Source: WLJO01 sp945889085
GTDB taxonomy: Bacteria; Actinomycetota; Acidimicrobiia; Acidimicrobiales; Ilumatobacteraceae
DNA length: 56,061 nt
Direction: 5' to 3'
Assembly (NCBI GenBank): GCA_945889085.1
Contig: CAMDBM010000016.1
Coordinates: 1-56,061 of the forward strand
Shown: piece by piece, positions 6,995 to 15,888 of the stretch
How positions within the stretch are numbered: position 1 is the first letter of the stretch
Layout of the letters: every line of letters starts with the position of its first letter
Program-made: the position numbers and the translations under genes
The notes under the pieces: generated by a model
Databases searched by the model: none
Seen by the model: the letters and a program-made list of their open reading frames with translations, nothing else
Told to the model about the DNA's origin: nothing

Positions 6995-8265
6995 ACCCCG
7001 ATACGAGAAGGACAGGTTCCCCCCAGACCATGACCGCTCACGCTGAGACCCGTAAGTCCGTCGCGCGCCGCACGTGGCGACGCGTTGCCGGGGGCACCGC
7101 ACTGTTGGGCGGCGCCCTCTTGTTGTCGAGCTGTTCAAGGAACTCCCCGCAGGACACGTGGAAGCCCAAGGGGGAGTCGGCTCGAAAGATCGACAACCTC
7201 CAGAGGCCTGTGTTCCTCGTGGCGGGCATCGTCGGCGTGCTCGTCTTCCTTGCGGTGGGGTACGCCGTCACCAAGTTCCGAGACAAGGGTCAGCCGATTC
7301 CCAAGCAGACCCACGGCAAGCCGGCGCTCGAGATCGTGCTGACAATCATCCCCTTCGTCATCCTTGCAACGATCGGGGCCTTCACCGCCCGGGCGATCGT
7401 GCAGATAGCGGACACCGACGGCTGTGAGATGACGGTGAACGTCACCGGCCAGCAGTGGTGGTGGGAGTACGCCTACCCGGCCACGGCCGCGAACCAGAAG
7501 TACGGCATCACCAAGCCCATCGTCACCTCTGGCGAGCTGGTGATACCGGCCGGCACCTGTGTGCTGCTCCGTGAGACCAGCCGGGACGTGATCCACTCGT
7601 TCTGGATTCCGGCCCTCAACGGCAAGAAGGACGCAGTACCCGGTCGTGTTCACGAGAACAAGATTGAGGCGGACGCACCCGGATACTTTGCGGGCCAGTG
7701 CACAGAGTTCTGCGGGCTCTCGCACGCGAACATGCGCCAGTGGGCGGTTGCGCTCAATGAGCAGGACTTCGCCACCTGGGTGCAGAACCAGCAGCGTGAA
7801 GCCACCGTGTACGCAGAGACAGATGAGTCCCCCGAAGCGCAGGGGTATCGCGCGTACCGCCAGAACTGCAGCCGCTGCCATCAGGTCAACGGCATGAAGA
7901 ACGCCGACGGAACGCCATCAATCGCTGCACCCGAGAACAACATCGTTGCGGGATCGGTACCGAACCTGACTCATCTGATGACGCGCTCCCGCTTCGCCGG
8001 CGAGACCTTCCCATTGCTGAACAAGACCTGCACCGAGCGCCTCACGAAGGCAGCAAGCGACCAACTCGGTGCCATCTATCTCGAGGGTGTCACCAGCGAG
8101 TGTCTGAACCGGACCCAGCTGGAGGCCTGGCTGCGCAACGCACCGGGGGAGAAGCCCATGTACGTCAAGCCCGATGCAAAGGGCCTTTTGCGTGGAATGC
8201 CGAATCTGGGTCTCTCCGAGAAGCAGATCGACAGCATCGTTACCTATCTGCAGACGTTGAAGTGA
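6991..8265 (+). CDS. ctaC: Cytochrome c oxidase subunit II with fused cytochrome c (caa3 type)
   Basis: This 424-residue lipoprotein has its lipobox LLSSC at Cys48, two membrane helices (73-94 and 114-135), then a CuA cupredoxin domain with ligands H202, C237, E239, C241, H245 and M248. A C-terminal class I cytochrome c domain has heme motif CSRCH (C293, C296, H297). The covalently attached cytochrome c passes electrons directly to CuA. ATG 6991 is chosen because GAGG stands 7 bases upstream; ATG 7030 has no suitable ribosome site. It overlaps the preceding gene by four bases. Confidence 0.95.
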   Translation: MNPDTRRTGSPQTMTAHAETRKSVARRTWRRVAGGTALLGGALLLSSCSRNSPQDTWKPKGESARKIDNLQRPVFLVAGIVGVLVFLAVGYAVTKFRDKGQPIPKQTHGKPALEIVLTIIPFVILATIGAFTARAIVQIADTDGCEMTVNVTGQQWWWEYAYPATAANQKYGITKPIVTSGELVIPAGTCVLLRETSRDVIHSFWIPALNGKKDAVPGRVHENKIEADAPGYFAGQCTEFCGLSHANMRQWAVALNEQDFATWVQNQQREATVYAETDESPEAQGYRAYRQNCSRCHQVNGMKNADGTPSIAAPENNIVAGSVPNLTHLMTRSRFAGETFPLLNKTCTERLTKAASDQLGAIYLEGVTSECLNRTQLEAWLRNAPGEKPMYVKPDAKGLLRGMPNLGLSEKQIDSIVTYLQTLK

Positions 8266-8279
8266 CGGGAGCCGAGTAA

Positions 8280-10277
8280 ATGGCAATCATTGAACAACCA
8301 CGAACAATCGTCGCCCTTCCGGCCGGTGCTGGCGCCCCCGCGCTAGTCACGCCGAAGGAGGCAAAGGGCATGTTCGCCCGTCCGGTCGAGCCCAAGGGCT
8401 GGCGGGACTGGGTGTTCACTGTCGATCACAAAAAGATCGGCATCATGTACGGCGTTGCTGCCTTCGTGTTCTTCATCGTGGGCGGCCTCGAGGCGATGCT
8501 CATCCGCCTGCAACTCGCAGCCCCCAACGGCAAGGTGCTGAGCGCAGATCAGTACAACCAGATGTTCACGATGCATGCCACCACCATGGTGTTCCTCTTC
8601 GTGATACCTATGGCCTCGGCATTCGCGAACTACTTCGTACCGCTGCAGATCGGTGCCCGAGACGTAGCGTTCCCGAGAATCAACGCCTTCGGCCTGTGGG
8701 CCTTTGTGGTGGGCGCGATCTTCGTGAACCTGTCTTGGTTCCTCGGTGGTGGTGCTGACGGCGGATGGTTCATGTACGCACCGAACTCGACAAAGATGTT
8801 CTCGCCGAGCAACGGCGTGGATTTCTGGGCGCTCGGCCTCCAGATCACGGGCATCGCCTCGCTCACTGGCGCGATCAACCTCATTGTCACCTGCATCAAC
8901 ATGCGGGCGCCGGGCATGAGCCTGTTCAAGATGCCCATCTTCACCTGGATGATCATGGTGGTGCAGTTCTTGCTCGTGTTCGCGATGCCGGTCATCACCG
9001 TGGCGCTGTTCCTGCTCAGTTTCTCCCGAGGATTCGGAGCTGCGTTCTTCGATGTGAAGCAGGGCGCCGACCCCTTGCTCTGGCAGCACCTCTTCTGGAT
9101 CTTCGGCCATCCCGAGGTGTACATCCTCGTACTGCCGAGCTTCGGCATCGTGTCCGAGGTGCTCCCGGTGTTCAGCCGTAAGCCGCTCTTCGGGTACAAG
9201 TTTGTGGCCATCTCCGGTGCTGCCATCGGCTTCGTTGGCTGGGGTGTGTGGGCCCACCACATGTTTGCCAGCGGACTCGGACCGATCTCGGTTCTCGTGT
9301 TCTCGATGGCAACGATGATGATCGCCGTGCCTACCGGGGTGAAGATCATCAACTGGACGCTCACGATGTGGGGCGGCAAACTGCAGTTCACCACGGCGAT
9401 GCTCTTCGCCATCGGACTCGTCATTGAGTTCACCATCGGTGGACTGTCCGGCGTCACCCACGCAGTGGCGCCGTCTGACACACAGCAGACCGACACGTAC
9501 TACATCGTTGCGCACTTCCACTATGTGCTCTTCGGCGGTGCGATCTTCGGCCTGTTCTCCGGTTTCTATTACTGGTGGCCAAAGGTCTTCGGTCGGCTCC
9601 TGAACGAGCGCTGGGGCAAGGCGAACTTCTGGCTGATGGTCATCGGCATGAATCTCACCTTCGGACCGATGCATATCGTCGGTCTCCAGGGCCAGCCGCG
9701 CCGCATGTACCGGTACGAGGAGTCCAACGTGCATGCACGGTTCTGGAACGCCATCTCCACGGTTGGAGCCTTCGTGCTGGCGATCGGGATCCTCTGCTTC
9801 ATCGTGAACGTTGTGATCACGCACCGGAGCAAGAACCCTGCCGTAAAGGCCCCGCTCGACCCGTGGGATGCCCGCAGCCTCGAGTGGATGACTTCGAACC
9901 CGCCGCCGGCGCACAACTTCGATGCGATCCCGACGGTCCACGAGCTCGACGAGTTCTTCCACCGCAAGTACGTCGTTGACCACGAGACGGATGAGATCAA
10001 GCAGATAGCTACCGCCGAGCAGATCATGGCGGAGCAAATGGCACACGCCGAGAAGAACATTCACCTTCCCTCGCCGTCGTACTGGCCTTTGGTGGTGGCG
10101 CTCTCGCTGCCGATCATCGGGTTCGGCGTGATCTATTCGCACATCCTCATCGCCGTGGGCGTACTCGTGACGATCCTCGGTCTGTTCGGGTGGAGCATGG
10201 AGCCCTCGGTGGCCCCCAAGGATGACTACGAGCCGCCGGCACCCAGCGATGACGCCATCAAGGAGTTGACCGCGTGA
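8280..10277 (+). CDS. ctaD: Cytochrome c oxidase subunit I
   Basis: This is the catalytic subunit of the aa3-type oxidase, 665 residues. Heme a ligands are H99 and H414, the heme a3 ligand is H412, and CuB is bound by H277, H326 and H327 with cross-linked Y281 (GHPEVY). K355 sits in the K-channel segment and the helix VI Glu (E279) is present, so it is an A1-type enzyme. After DPWDARSLEW a long tail (about 560-665) carries two more predicted helices (SYWPLVVAL...) like actinobacterial subunit IV. It reduces oxygen to water and pumps protons. The stop overlaps ctaE. Confidence 0.98.
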   Translation: MAIIEQPRTIVALPAGAGAPALVTPKEAKGMFARPVEPKGWRDWVFTVDHKKIGIMYGVAAFVFFIVGGLEAMLIRLQLAAPNGKVLSADQYNQMFTMHATTMVFLFVIPMASAFANYFVPLQIGARDVAFPRINAFGLWAFVVGAIFVNLSWFLGGGADGGWFMYAPNSTKMFSPSNGVDFWALGLQITGIASLTGAINLIVTCINMRAPGMSLFKMPIFTWMIMVVQFLLVFAMPVITVALFLLSFSRGFGAAFFDVKQGADPLLWQHLFWIFGHPEVYILVLPSFGIVSEVLPVFSRKPLFGYKFVAISGAAIGFVGWGVWAHHMFASGLGPISVLVFSMATMMIAVPTGVKIINWTLTMWGGKLQFTTAMLFAIGLVIEFTIGGLSGVTHAVAPSDTQQTDTYYIVAHFHYVLFGGAIFGLFSGFYYWWPKVFGRLLNERWGKANFWLMVIGMNLTFGPMHIVGLQGQPRRMYRYEESNVHARFWNAISTVGAFVLAIGILCFIVNVVITHRSKNPAVKAPLDPWDARSLEWMTSNPPPAHNFDAIPTVHELDEFFHRKYVVDHETDEIKQIATAEQIMAEQMAHAEKNIHLPSPSYWPLVVALSLPIIGFGVIYSHILIAVGVLVTILGLFGWSMEPSVAPKDDYEPPAPSDDAIKELTA

Positions 10278-10900
10278 GCACTGCCGCAGTAGCCGAACAC
10301 GGCACCTCCCACGACGATCACGGCAGCGGGCACGGTCACACATCGACCGGTCTGTCCAACAACAAGCTTGCGATGTGGCTGTTCCTCGGGTCCGAGTGCC
10401 TGCTCTTCGGCGGGCTGATCTCCACGTACATGCTGTACCGGGGTCGTCACGTCAAGGGTCCGGGCCCGGATCAGGTGTTCAGCATCCCGTACACCTCGGT
10501 CAGCTCGTTCGTGCTCCTCATGAGCTCGCTCACCATGGTGCTGGCGGTCGCCGAGGCGCAGAAGCGAAACATCGACAAGGCCAAGCTCTGGATGACCGTT
10601 ACCGCCGTGCTCGGCGCGACGTTCGTGGGCGGCCAGGTATTCGAGTTCACCGAGTTCTACCGCAAGGGTCTCGGCTACACCACGAGCCTTTTCGGCTCGA
10701 GTTTCTACACCCTCACCGGGTTCCACGGGGTCCACGTCACCGCCGGCATCATCATGCTGATGGCTACGGTCGGGATGCTCAAGTCGAACAAGGTGCCGGG
10801 TGACAAGGCCGAGGTCATCGAACTCGTCGGTCTGTACTGGCACTTCGTCGACATCGTGTGGATTCTCATCTTCACACTCGTCTACCTGATCCCGGCGTGA
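10274..10900 (+). CDS. ctaE: Cytochrome c oxidase subunit III
   Basis: The 208-residue protein starts with GTG that overlaps the ctaD stop (GTGA). After a His-rich N-terminus (HGTSHDDHGSGHGH) it has five helices. It keeps the helix I Glu (FLGSECLLF), the FHGVHV motif and the final LYWHFVDIVW motif, all lost from the subunit III-like protein at 5241-5816. It stabilises the subunit I proton-uptake path in the complex. Confidence 0.96.
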   Translation: MSTAAVAEHGTSHDDHGSGHGHTSTGLSNNKLAMWLFLGSECLLFGGLISTYMLYRGRHVKGPGPDQVFSIPYTSVSSFVLLMSSLTMVLAVAEAQKRNIDKAKLWMTVTAVLGATFVGGQVFEFTEFYRKGLGYTTSLFGSSFYTLTGFHGVHVTAGIIMLMATVGMLKSNKVPGDKAEVIELVGLYWHFVDIVWILIFTLVYLIPA

Positions 10901-10910
10901 GGCAAACATC

Positions 10911-11249
10911 ATGAGCACCGCTGTCGAACACGCAAGCACGGGCACCGACCCGAACGTTGAGCACACCGAGCACGCCGGACACGGCAACTCGCACTATTAC
11001 CTCGTTGCGCTGGCGCTTGCGATCCTTACGGGTCTCGAGGTGCTGCTCAGCTACATCGACATCGGCGCAGCGTTCATGCCGCTGTTGCTGATCCTGATGA
11101 TGATCAAGTTCGTCATGGTGGTGCTCGAGTTCATGCACCTGCGCAAGGACGCCAAGGTGTTCCATTACCTGTTCTGGAGTGGCTTCCTGCTTGCGGTCGC
11201 CGTGTACATCGGCTTCCTCGCAACCTTCAAGTTTTTCCTGCAGCCGTAA
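10911..11249 (+). CDS. ctaF: Cytochrome c oxidase subunit IV family protein
   Basis: This small membrane protein of 112 residues has a His-rich start (HTEHAGHGNSHYY) and three helices. The central segment FVMVVLEFMHLRKD is typical of the prokaryotic COX4 / CyoD-type family. It lies 10 bases after ctaE and completes the oxidase gene set. Symbols for this small subunit differ between species, so ctaF is a best fit. Confidence 0.85.
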   Translation: MSTAVEHASTGTDPNVEHTEHAGHGNSHYYLVALALAILTGLEVLLSYIDIGAAFMPLLLILMMIKFVMVVLEFMHLRKDAKVFHYLFWSGFLLAVAVYIGFLATFKFFLQP

Positions 11250-11274
11250 TTCTCACGCCCCCGGAGGCGTACAC

Positions 11275-12231
11275 ATGCTCGCAGAAGCAACCACGTCCGT
11301 AGCCGAACAACTGGGGAGGGTCTGGAAGTTCCAGGCACACCCGGAGGTTTGGGTCATCATGCTCGGCATTATTGCGGCGTACGTGTACATGGTGCGCGTT
11401 ATCGGTCCCGAGGCGGTGCCGGAAGGGCCGAGGGTCTCGAAGAAGCAGGTCATCTGTTTCTCGGCGGGAATCCTGATCTTCTGGTCGGGATCAGACTGGC
11501 CCATCCACGACCTAGCGGAGAACTACCTCTACTCGGTGCACATGGTGCAGCACCTGATGATGTCGTACTTCCTGGCGCCGTTGTTCCTCCTCGCCATCCC
11601 CGAGTGGATGGGGCGAGCGCTCATCGGCAACGGTCGGGCCTACCGGGCAGCGAAGTTCGTCTGCGCCCCCATCGCTGCCGGGGTGATCTTCAACGGCTAC
11701 GTGATGGTCACCCACATCCCCGGTGTCGTCAACGCATCGGTGGGGAATGCCCTGATGCATTACGGACTCCACACGGTCCTCGTGCTCACTTCGCTTATCG
11801 CGTTCATGCCGGTGTGTGGCCCGATCCCGGAATGGCACCTCAAGCCGGCGGGCAAGATGATCTACCTCTTCCTCGAGTCGGTGGTGCCGACCGTTCCGGC
11901 AGCCTGGCTCACGTTCGCCGAGGGAACGGTCTACAAGCGCTACGACGTCCCCATCCGGGTCTGGGGTCTCACCGTGTCCGAGGACCAGCAGATTGCCGGT
12001 GCGATCATGAAACTCGGTGGCTCGGTCTACCTGTGGACGATCATCGGGGTGGTCTTCTTCCGACACTTCATTACCGGCCAGGCTCGCGAAATGAGGTTGA
12101 AGCGCACGGACGAGGCGCCGATCACCGGCTACGTGAACGACGACGAGTCGTTGACCTACGACCAAGTCGTCAAAGCGTTCCGCGAGTCACCTGCCGCCGT
12201 CGAGCCAGGCGTGTCGCGCAAGGCCGACTGA
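11275..12231 (+). CDS. ctaG: Cytochrome c oxidase assembly factor CtaG (caa3 type)
   Basis: The 318-residue protein has about 7-8 helices and the family signature SDWPIHDLAENYLYSVHMVQ followed by HLMMSY. Bacillus CtaG is needed to build the CuB centre of caa3 oxidase; the histidines here could serve copper delivery. ATG 11275 is chosen over the longer frame because GGAGG lies 7 bases upstream and the extension would overlap ctaF. It ends four bases before the convergent ABC permease. Confidence 0.92.
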   Translation: MLAEATTSVAEQLGRVWKFQAHPEVWVIMLGIIAAYVYMVRVIGPEAVPEGPRVSKKQVICFSAGILIFWSGSDWPIHDLAENYLYSVHMVQHLMMSYFLAPLFLLAIPEWMGRALIGNGRAYRAAKFVCAPIAAGVIFNGYVMVTHIPGVVNASVGNALMHYGLHTVLVLTSLIAFMPVCGPIPEWHLKPAGKMIYLFLESVVPTVPAAWLTFAEGTVYKRYDVPIRVWGLTVSEDQQIAGAIMKLGGSVYLWTIIGVVFFRHFITGQAREMRLKRTDEAPITGYVNDDESLTYDQVVKAFRESPAAVEPGVSRKAD

Positions 12232-12234
12232 CCC

Positions 12235-12963
12235 TTATTCCCAGCGGAAGAAGCGTGCCGCTGCCAGTGGGGTGACGATCGCCCAAGCGGCGAGCACGAT
12301 CCACGCAAGACCCGGCCGGTCGCCAGCAGCCGTCAACGTGTCACGCAGGACGTCGGCGAGAGCGCCGGACGGGAGCACCCTGGCTACGGCCCGCAACCCC
12401 ACCGGCAGGTTCCCGAAGGGGATCACCATTCCGCCGAGCAGGAGCAGCACGAGGTAGATGCCGTTCTGGGCACCGAGGTTGATCTCGGCGCGCAGAACGC
12501 CCGCCAGAAGCAGCCCGAGACCACCGAACGCGATCGTCCCGAGGACGACGGCACCGACAGCAGGCAGCCACTCGGGCCCTGTCGGGTCCCAGCCGAGTGC
12601 ATAGGCCACGGGCACGAGGATCGCGAATTGCAGAATTTCTACGGCAATGACGGAGGCGATCTTTGCGGCCAGCAGCCGACCCCGACCGAGCGGGGTTGCA
12701 CCGAGACGCTTGAGCACCCGGTAGGAACGCTCGAAACCCGTACCGATCCCGAGGCTCACCATCGCCGTGGACATGACCGCAAGAGCAAGGATCCCCGGTG
12801 CAAGAAAGTCGATGGGATCCGTCGCGGAGCCCTTTGGCAGCACGTCAACGAGGCTGAAGAACACGAGGAGCATCGTGGGGATGCCGACCGTCAGCAGGAG
12901 CTGCTCACCGTTGCGCAGCATCAACTGCAGCTCGGCCCGGAGTTGTGCGAGCAGCGGCCTCAT
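12235..12963 (-). CDS. ABC-2 type transporter permease
   Basis: The 242-residue integral membrane protein has six helices and the ABC-2 layout: a cytoplasmic N-terminus, a loop with ERSYRVLKRLGATPLGRGRL, and the conserved GGMVIPFGNLP segment before helix 5. Its start overlaps the end of the ATPase gene by four bases, so the two are translated together. The substrate is not visible. Similar pairs lie near oxidase and heme genes in other actinobacteria, which makes a link to respiration or heme possible but unproven. Confidence 0.88.
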   Translation of the reverse strand: MRPLLAQLRAELQLMLRNGEQLLLTVGIPTMLLVFFSLVDVLPKGSATDPIDFLAPGILALAVMSTAMVSLGIGTGFERSYRVLKRLGATPLGRGRLLAAKIASVIAVEILQFAILVPVAYALGWDPTGPEWLPAVGAVVLGTIAFGGLGLLLAGVLRAEINLGAQNGIYLVLLLLGGMVIPFGNLPVGLRAVARVLPSGALADVLRDTLTAAGDRPGLAWIVLAAWAIVTPLAAARFFRWE

Positions 12964-13859
12964 GCCGAAGTCCCGTTCGTGAGGCGGCGGAACACGTCCT
13001 CGAGTGATGTCTGACCGGCACGCAGGTCCAGCGGCTCGAGCCGATGCTGTTCGAGGAATGCCGTGAGCGAGGCCATGGAGCCGGCGCTGGCGCCCTCAAT
13101 GACGTAGTACTCGCCGTCCCGCCCGACGTGCTGGTCGAGTGCCGAGAAGTCTGGTGCTGTGACATCCGGGGCCAGGCGGAAGCGGATCTGGCGCTGGCCG
13201 CCGCGCAGTTCGTCGAGTGTCCCCGAGGCGAGGAGGCGACCGTGGTCGAATACGACGGCTCGGTCCGCCACGCGCTCGGCCTCGTCGAGCTCGTGCGTCG
13301 CAATCACGACACAGCACCCGCGCGCCGCAAGGTCGCGCAGGATCGAACGGATCTCGGTGCGGCCGTTCACGTCCACCCCGGAGGTCGGCTCGTCGAGGAA
13401 GGCCACATCGGGCCGCGCAGCAAGCGCCATGGCCAGCGAGAGACGCTGGCGCTCGCCCCCGCTCAATCGTCGCCATGTCGACCTCGACCGTGAGGTGAGG
13501 CCCACCCGTTCGAGAAGCTCGCCGGGTTGCTCACGGTTGCCGTAGAGATCACAGAACAGGCGCGCAACGTCTGCCACCCGGGCAGACGGGTACACGCCGC
13601 CGTCTTGGAGCATGACGCCCATCCGTTCGGAGAGCTTTCGCTGTTGCGCCGCGGGGTCGAGCCCGAGCACGCTCACGCGCCCGCCGCTGGCCCTGCGAAA
13701 GCCTTCGCAGACCTCGATCGTGGAGGTCTTCCCGGCTCCGTTGGGCCCGAGCACCGCGGTGATGGTGCCCGCCTCTGCAGTGAAAGTCACACCGTCGACT
13801 GCCACGAGATCTCCGTAGCGCACCCGGAGGTTCTCGACGCACACAGCCGGATCGGGCAC
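12960..13859 (-). CDS. ABC transporter ATP-binding protein
   Basis: The 299-residue nucleotide-binding subunit shows Walker A GPNGAGKTST, signature LSGGERQR, Walker B DVAFLDEP and the switch His in IATHELDEAE. A C-terminal extension (residues 220-299), common in drug/antibiotic-type exporters, ends in LEDVFRRLTNGT. The GTG start is set by a -10 box six bases upstream. It works with the permease encoded immediately downstream. Confidence 0.93.
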   Translation of the reverse strand: MPDPAVCVENLRVRYGDLVAVDGVTFTAEAGTITAVLGPNGAGKTSTIEVCEGFRRASGGRVSVLGLDPAAQQRKLSERMGVMLQDGGVYPSARVADVARLFCDLYGNREQPGELLERVGLTSRSRSTWRRLSGGERQRLSLAMALAARPDVAFLDEPTSGVDVNGRTEIRSILRDLAARGCCVVIATHELDEAERVADRAVVFDHGRLLASGTLDELRGGQRQIRFRLAPDVTAPDFSALDQHVGRDGEYYVIEGASAGSMASLTAFLEQHRLEPLDLRAGQTSLEDVFRRLTNGTSA

Positions 13860-13865
13860 ACCTCA

Positions 13866-13871
13866 AGGCTA
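13866..13871 (-). promoter_or_regulatory. Leaderless -10 box of the ABC exporter
   Basis: TAGCCT on the minus strand stands six bases before the GTG of the ATPase gene. No Shine-Dalgarno fits between, so transcription probably begins at the start codon. Confidence 0.55.
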
Positions 13872-13925
13872 CGCCGCCTGCAGTTCATCCGGGGAAATGG
13901 GCCGGGACCCGAGATGGCGGAGCGA

Positions 13926-13931
13926 TAGGTT
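13926..13931 (+). promoter_or_regulatory. Leaderless -10 box of serS
   Basis: TAGGTT lies eight bases before the serS GTG with no ribosome site between. It is divergent from the ABC exporter promoter about 55 bases away. Confidence 0.55.
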
Positions 13932-13939
13932 CTAGCGAC

Positions 13940-15232
13940 GTGATCGACGTTCGTCTGCTCCGTACCGACCTCGAGAGCGTGCGCGCGAGAATGGTGCGCC
14001 GCGCGAAGCCCGAGTTGCTGCTCCAGCTCGATGAAGCAGTGGCCCTCGATGTCCGGCTTCGGGAACTGGCGGCCGAGCGGGACACGCTGCGGCACCAGGT
14101 GAATGACCTCTCGAAGCAGGTCGGTCAGTTGCGACGTGACGGTCGGGCTGAGGAGGCCGATTCGGCGATGTCCCAGAGCCGTGAACTCGGCGAGCAGGAA
14201 CGCGCCCTCGCAACACAGACCTCCGAGGTGGACGAGCAACTCCGGCAGGTGATGCTGCGCATCCCCAACCTCATCAGCGACGAGGCACCCGAGGGCGTCT
14301 CGGACGAGGCCAACCCGGTGATCCGGGTGCATGGCCTCGAGGGCAGGACGTTCGCGGATCACCAGCGTGTCCCGCACTGGGAGACCGGTGTCGCACTGGG
14401 GATCCTCGACAACGAGCGCGCAGCGAAGATCAGCGGCGCGATGTTCACGATGCTGCGCGGCGCGGGAGCAACGATGGCCCGTGCCCTGTGCCAGCTCGCG
14501 CTGGACCGCAACGCGGATGCCTTCGAGGAGATCCGGCCACCCACGCTCGTCACGACGGCCACGCTCACCTCCACCGGCCAGTTGCCGAAGTTCGCGGACG
14601 ATGCGTATGCAATCGAGCGGGACGACCTGTGGTGCGTCCCCACCGCCGAGGTACCGCTCACGTCCATCAGCGCCGGCGAGATCCTCGACGAGGGCGAGCT
14701 TCCCAAGCGCTTCATGGCCTACTCGCCGTGCTACCGACGCGAATCAGGCTCCGCCGGTCGGGACACACGGGGCCTGTTGCGCGGTCACGAGTTCGACAAG
14801 GTGGAGATCCTTGCGTACGCCGCCCCCGAACACGGGCGCGCGCTACTCGACGAGTTCGTCGCACGCGCAGCCGGGACGATCGAGGCCCTCGGCCTTCCCT
14901 ATCGGGTGATCGCCATCTGCAGCGGTGACCTCGGCCAGAGCCACCACCTCAGCTTCGACATCGAGGTGTACGCACCCGGTTGTGACAAGTGGCTCGAGGT
15001 GTCCTCGGTCAGCTGGTTCAGCGATTACCAGGCCCGACGCGCCGACATCCGGTTCCGCCGCACCGGCCAGAAGGGAACCGAGCATGTGCACACCCTCAAC
15101 GGCTCCGCGCTTGCGGTGCCGCGCGTGCTGGCCGCGATCCTCGAGAACTACCGCCTGCCCGACGGTTCTGTAGCGGTACCCGACGTGTTGCTGCCGTACA
15201 TGCGCGGCATGAGAGCGATCGGGCCCAAGTGA
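13940..15232 (+). CDS. serS: Seryl-tRNA synthetase
   Basis: This 430-residue class II synthetase charges tRNA-Ser. The N-terminal coiled coil (about 25-110) that grips the tRNA long arm is followed by the catalytic core with motif 2 SPCYRRESGSAGRDTRGLLR and the motif 3 region LAVPRVLAAILENYRLPDG. Length and order are normal. The GTG start begins MIDVRLLRTD, as in most family members, and is supported by the leaderless -10 box. The stop overlaps pdxH. Confidence 0.97.
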   Translation: MIDVRLLRTDLESVRARMVRRAKPELLLQLDEAVALDVRLRELAAERDTLRHQVNDLSKQVGQLRRDGRAEEADSAMSQSRELGEQERALATQTSEVDEQLRQVMLRIPNLISDEAPEGVSDEANPVIRVHGLEGRTFADHQRVPHWETGVALGILDNERAAKISGAMFTMLRGAGATMARALCQLALDRNADAFEEIRPPTLVTTATLTSTGQLPKFADDAYAIERDDLWCVPTAEVPLTSISAGEILDEGELPKRFMAYSPCYRRESGSAGRDTRGLLRGHEFDKVEILAYAAPEHGRALLDEFVARAAGTIEALGLPYRVIAICSGDLGQSHHLSFDIEVYAPGCDKWLEVSSVSWFSDYQARRADIRFRRTGQKGTEHVHTLNGSALAVPRVLAAILENYRLPDGSVAVPDVLLPYMRGMRAIGPK

Positions 15233-15861
15233 GCCTCGACCGGCGCATCGACTACGAGACCCATGGCTTCGACGCGGCCGAGGCGGATGTTGATCCACTG
15301 CGCCAGTGGCGACTGTGGTTCGACCAGGCCGTCGAGGCGGAGTGTGTGGAGCCCAACGCGTTCGTGCTCTCCACCATCGGCGACGACGGCATCCCGGACT
15401 CGCGCAATGTGCTTGCCCGCGGCGCGGACGGACAGGGCATCGTGTTCTTCACGAACTACACCTCGGCCAAGAGCCAGCACCTCATCGCCCGCCCCGTCGC
15501 GTCGGCGGTCTTTTCGTGGCTCGCGGTGCACCGACAGGTGAAGCTGCGGGGTCGGGTGGAGCGCGTGAGTGCAGCGGAGTCCGATGCGTATTTCGCGTCC
15601 CGCCCGCGCAACTCCCAGATCGGTGCGTGGGCGTCCCCTCAGTCACGGGTGATCGCGAACCGCAGCGAGCTCGAGGCGCTCGTGTCCTCGGTCGAGGCAC
15701 GCTTCGAGGGGGCCGACATCCCGCGCCCGGAGCACTGGGGCGGTTGGAGAATCGTGCCCGAGATGGTCGAGTTCTGGCAGGGACGCCCGAGCAGGCTGCA
15801 CGACCGGATCCGTTACCGTCGTTTGTCGCAGGAATGGGTGATCGAGCGCCTCGCGCCGTAA
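15229..15861 (+). CDS. pdxH: Pyridoxamine 5'-phosphate oxidase
   Basis: This 210-residue FMN enzyme oxidises pyridoxine or pyridoxamine phosphate to PLP. Visible family segments are RNVLARG, FFTNYTSAKSQ (FMN contacts), RPRNSQIGAWASPQS and WGGWRI...EFWQG..SRLHDR near the C-terminus. The GTG start overlaps the serS stop (GTGA), giving translational coupling. PLP is also the cofactor of HemL encoded later in the window. Confidence 0.95.
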   Translation: MSLDRRIDYETHGFDAAEADVDPLRQWRLWFDQAVEAECVEPNAFVLSTIGDDGIPDSRNVLARGADGQGIVFFTNYTSAKSQHLIARPVASAVFSWLAVHRQVKLRGRVERVSAAESDAYFASRPRNSQIGAWASPQSRVIANRSELEALVSSVEARFEGADIPRPEHWGGWRIVPEMVEFWQGRPSRLHDRIRYRRLSQEWVIERLAP

Positions 15862-15888
15862 TTCAGCTCGGGCATAGCCTCCGCTCCG

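Noticed and set aside
8343..10343. A 666-codon open frame antisense to ctaD, and similar long antisense frames elsewhere (for example 35027-36442 and 5894-7138)
   Set aside because: They mirror GC-rich third codon positions of real genes, have low-complexity Arg/His/Glu-rich products and no ribosome site or family motif.
11179..11274. Upstream extension of ctaG overlapping ctaF
   Set aside because: ATG 11275 has GGAGG at the right distance and the extension has no CtaG-like sequence.
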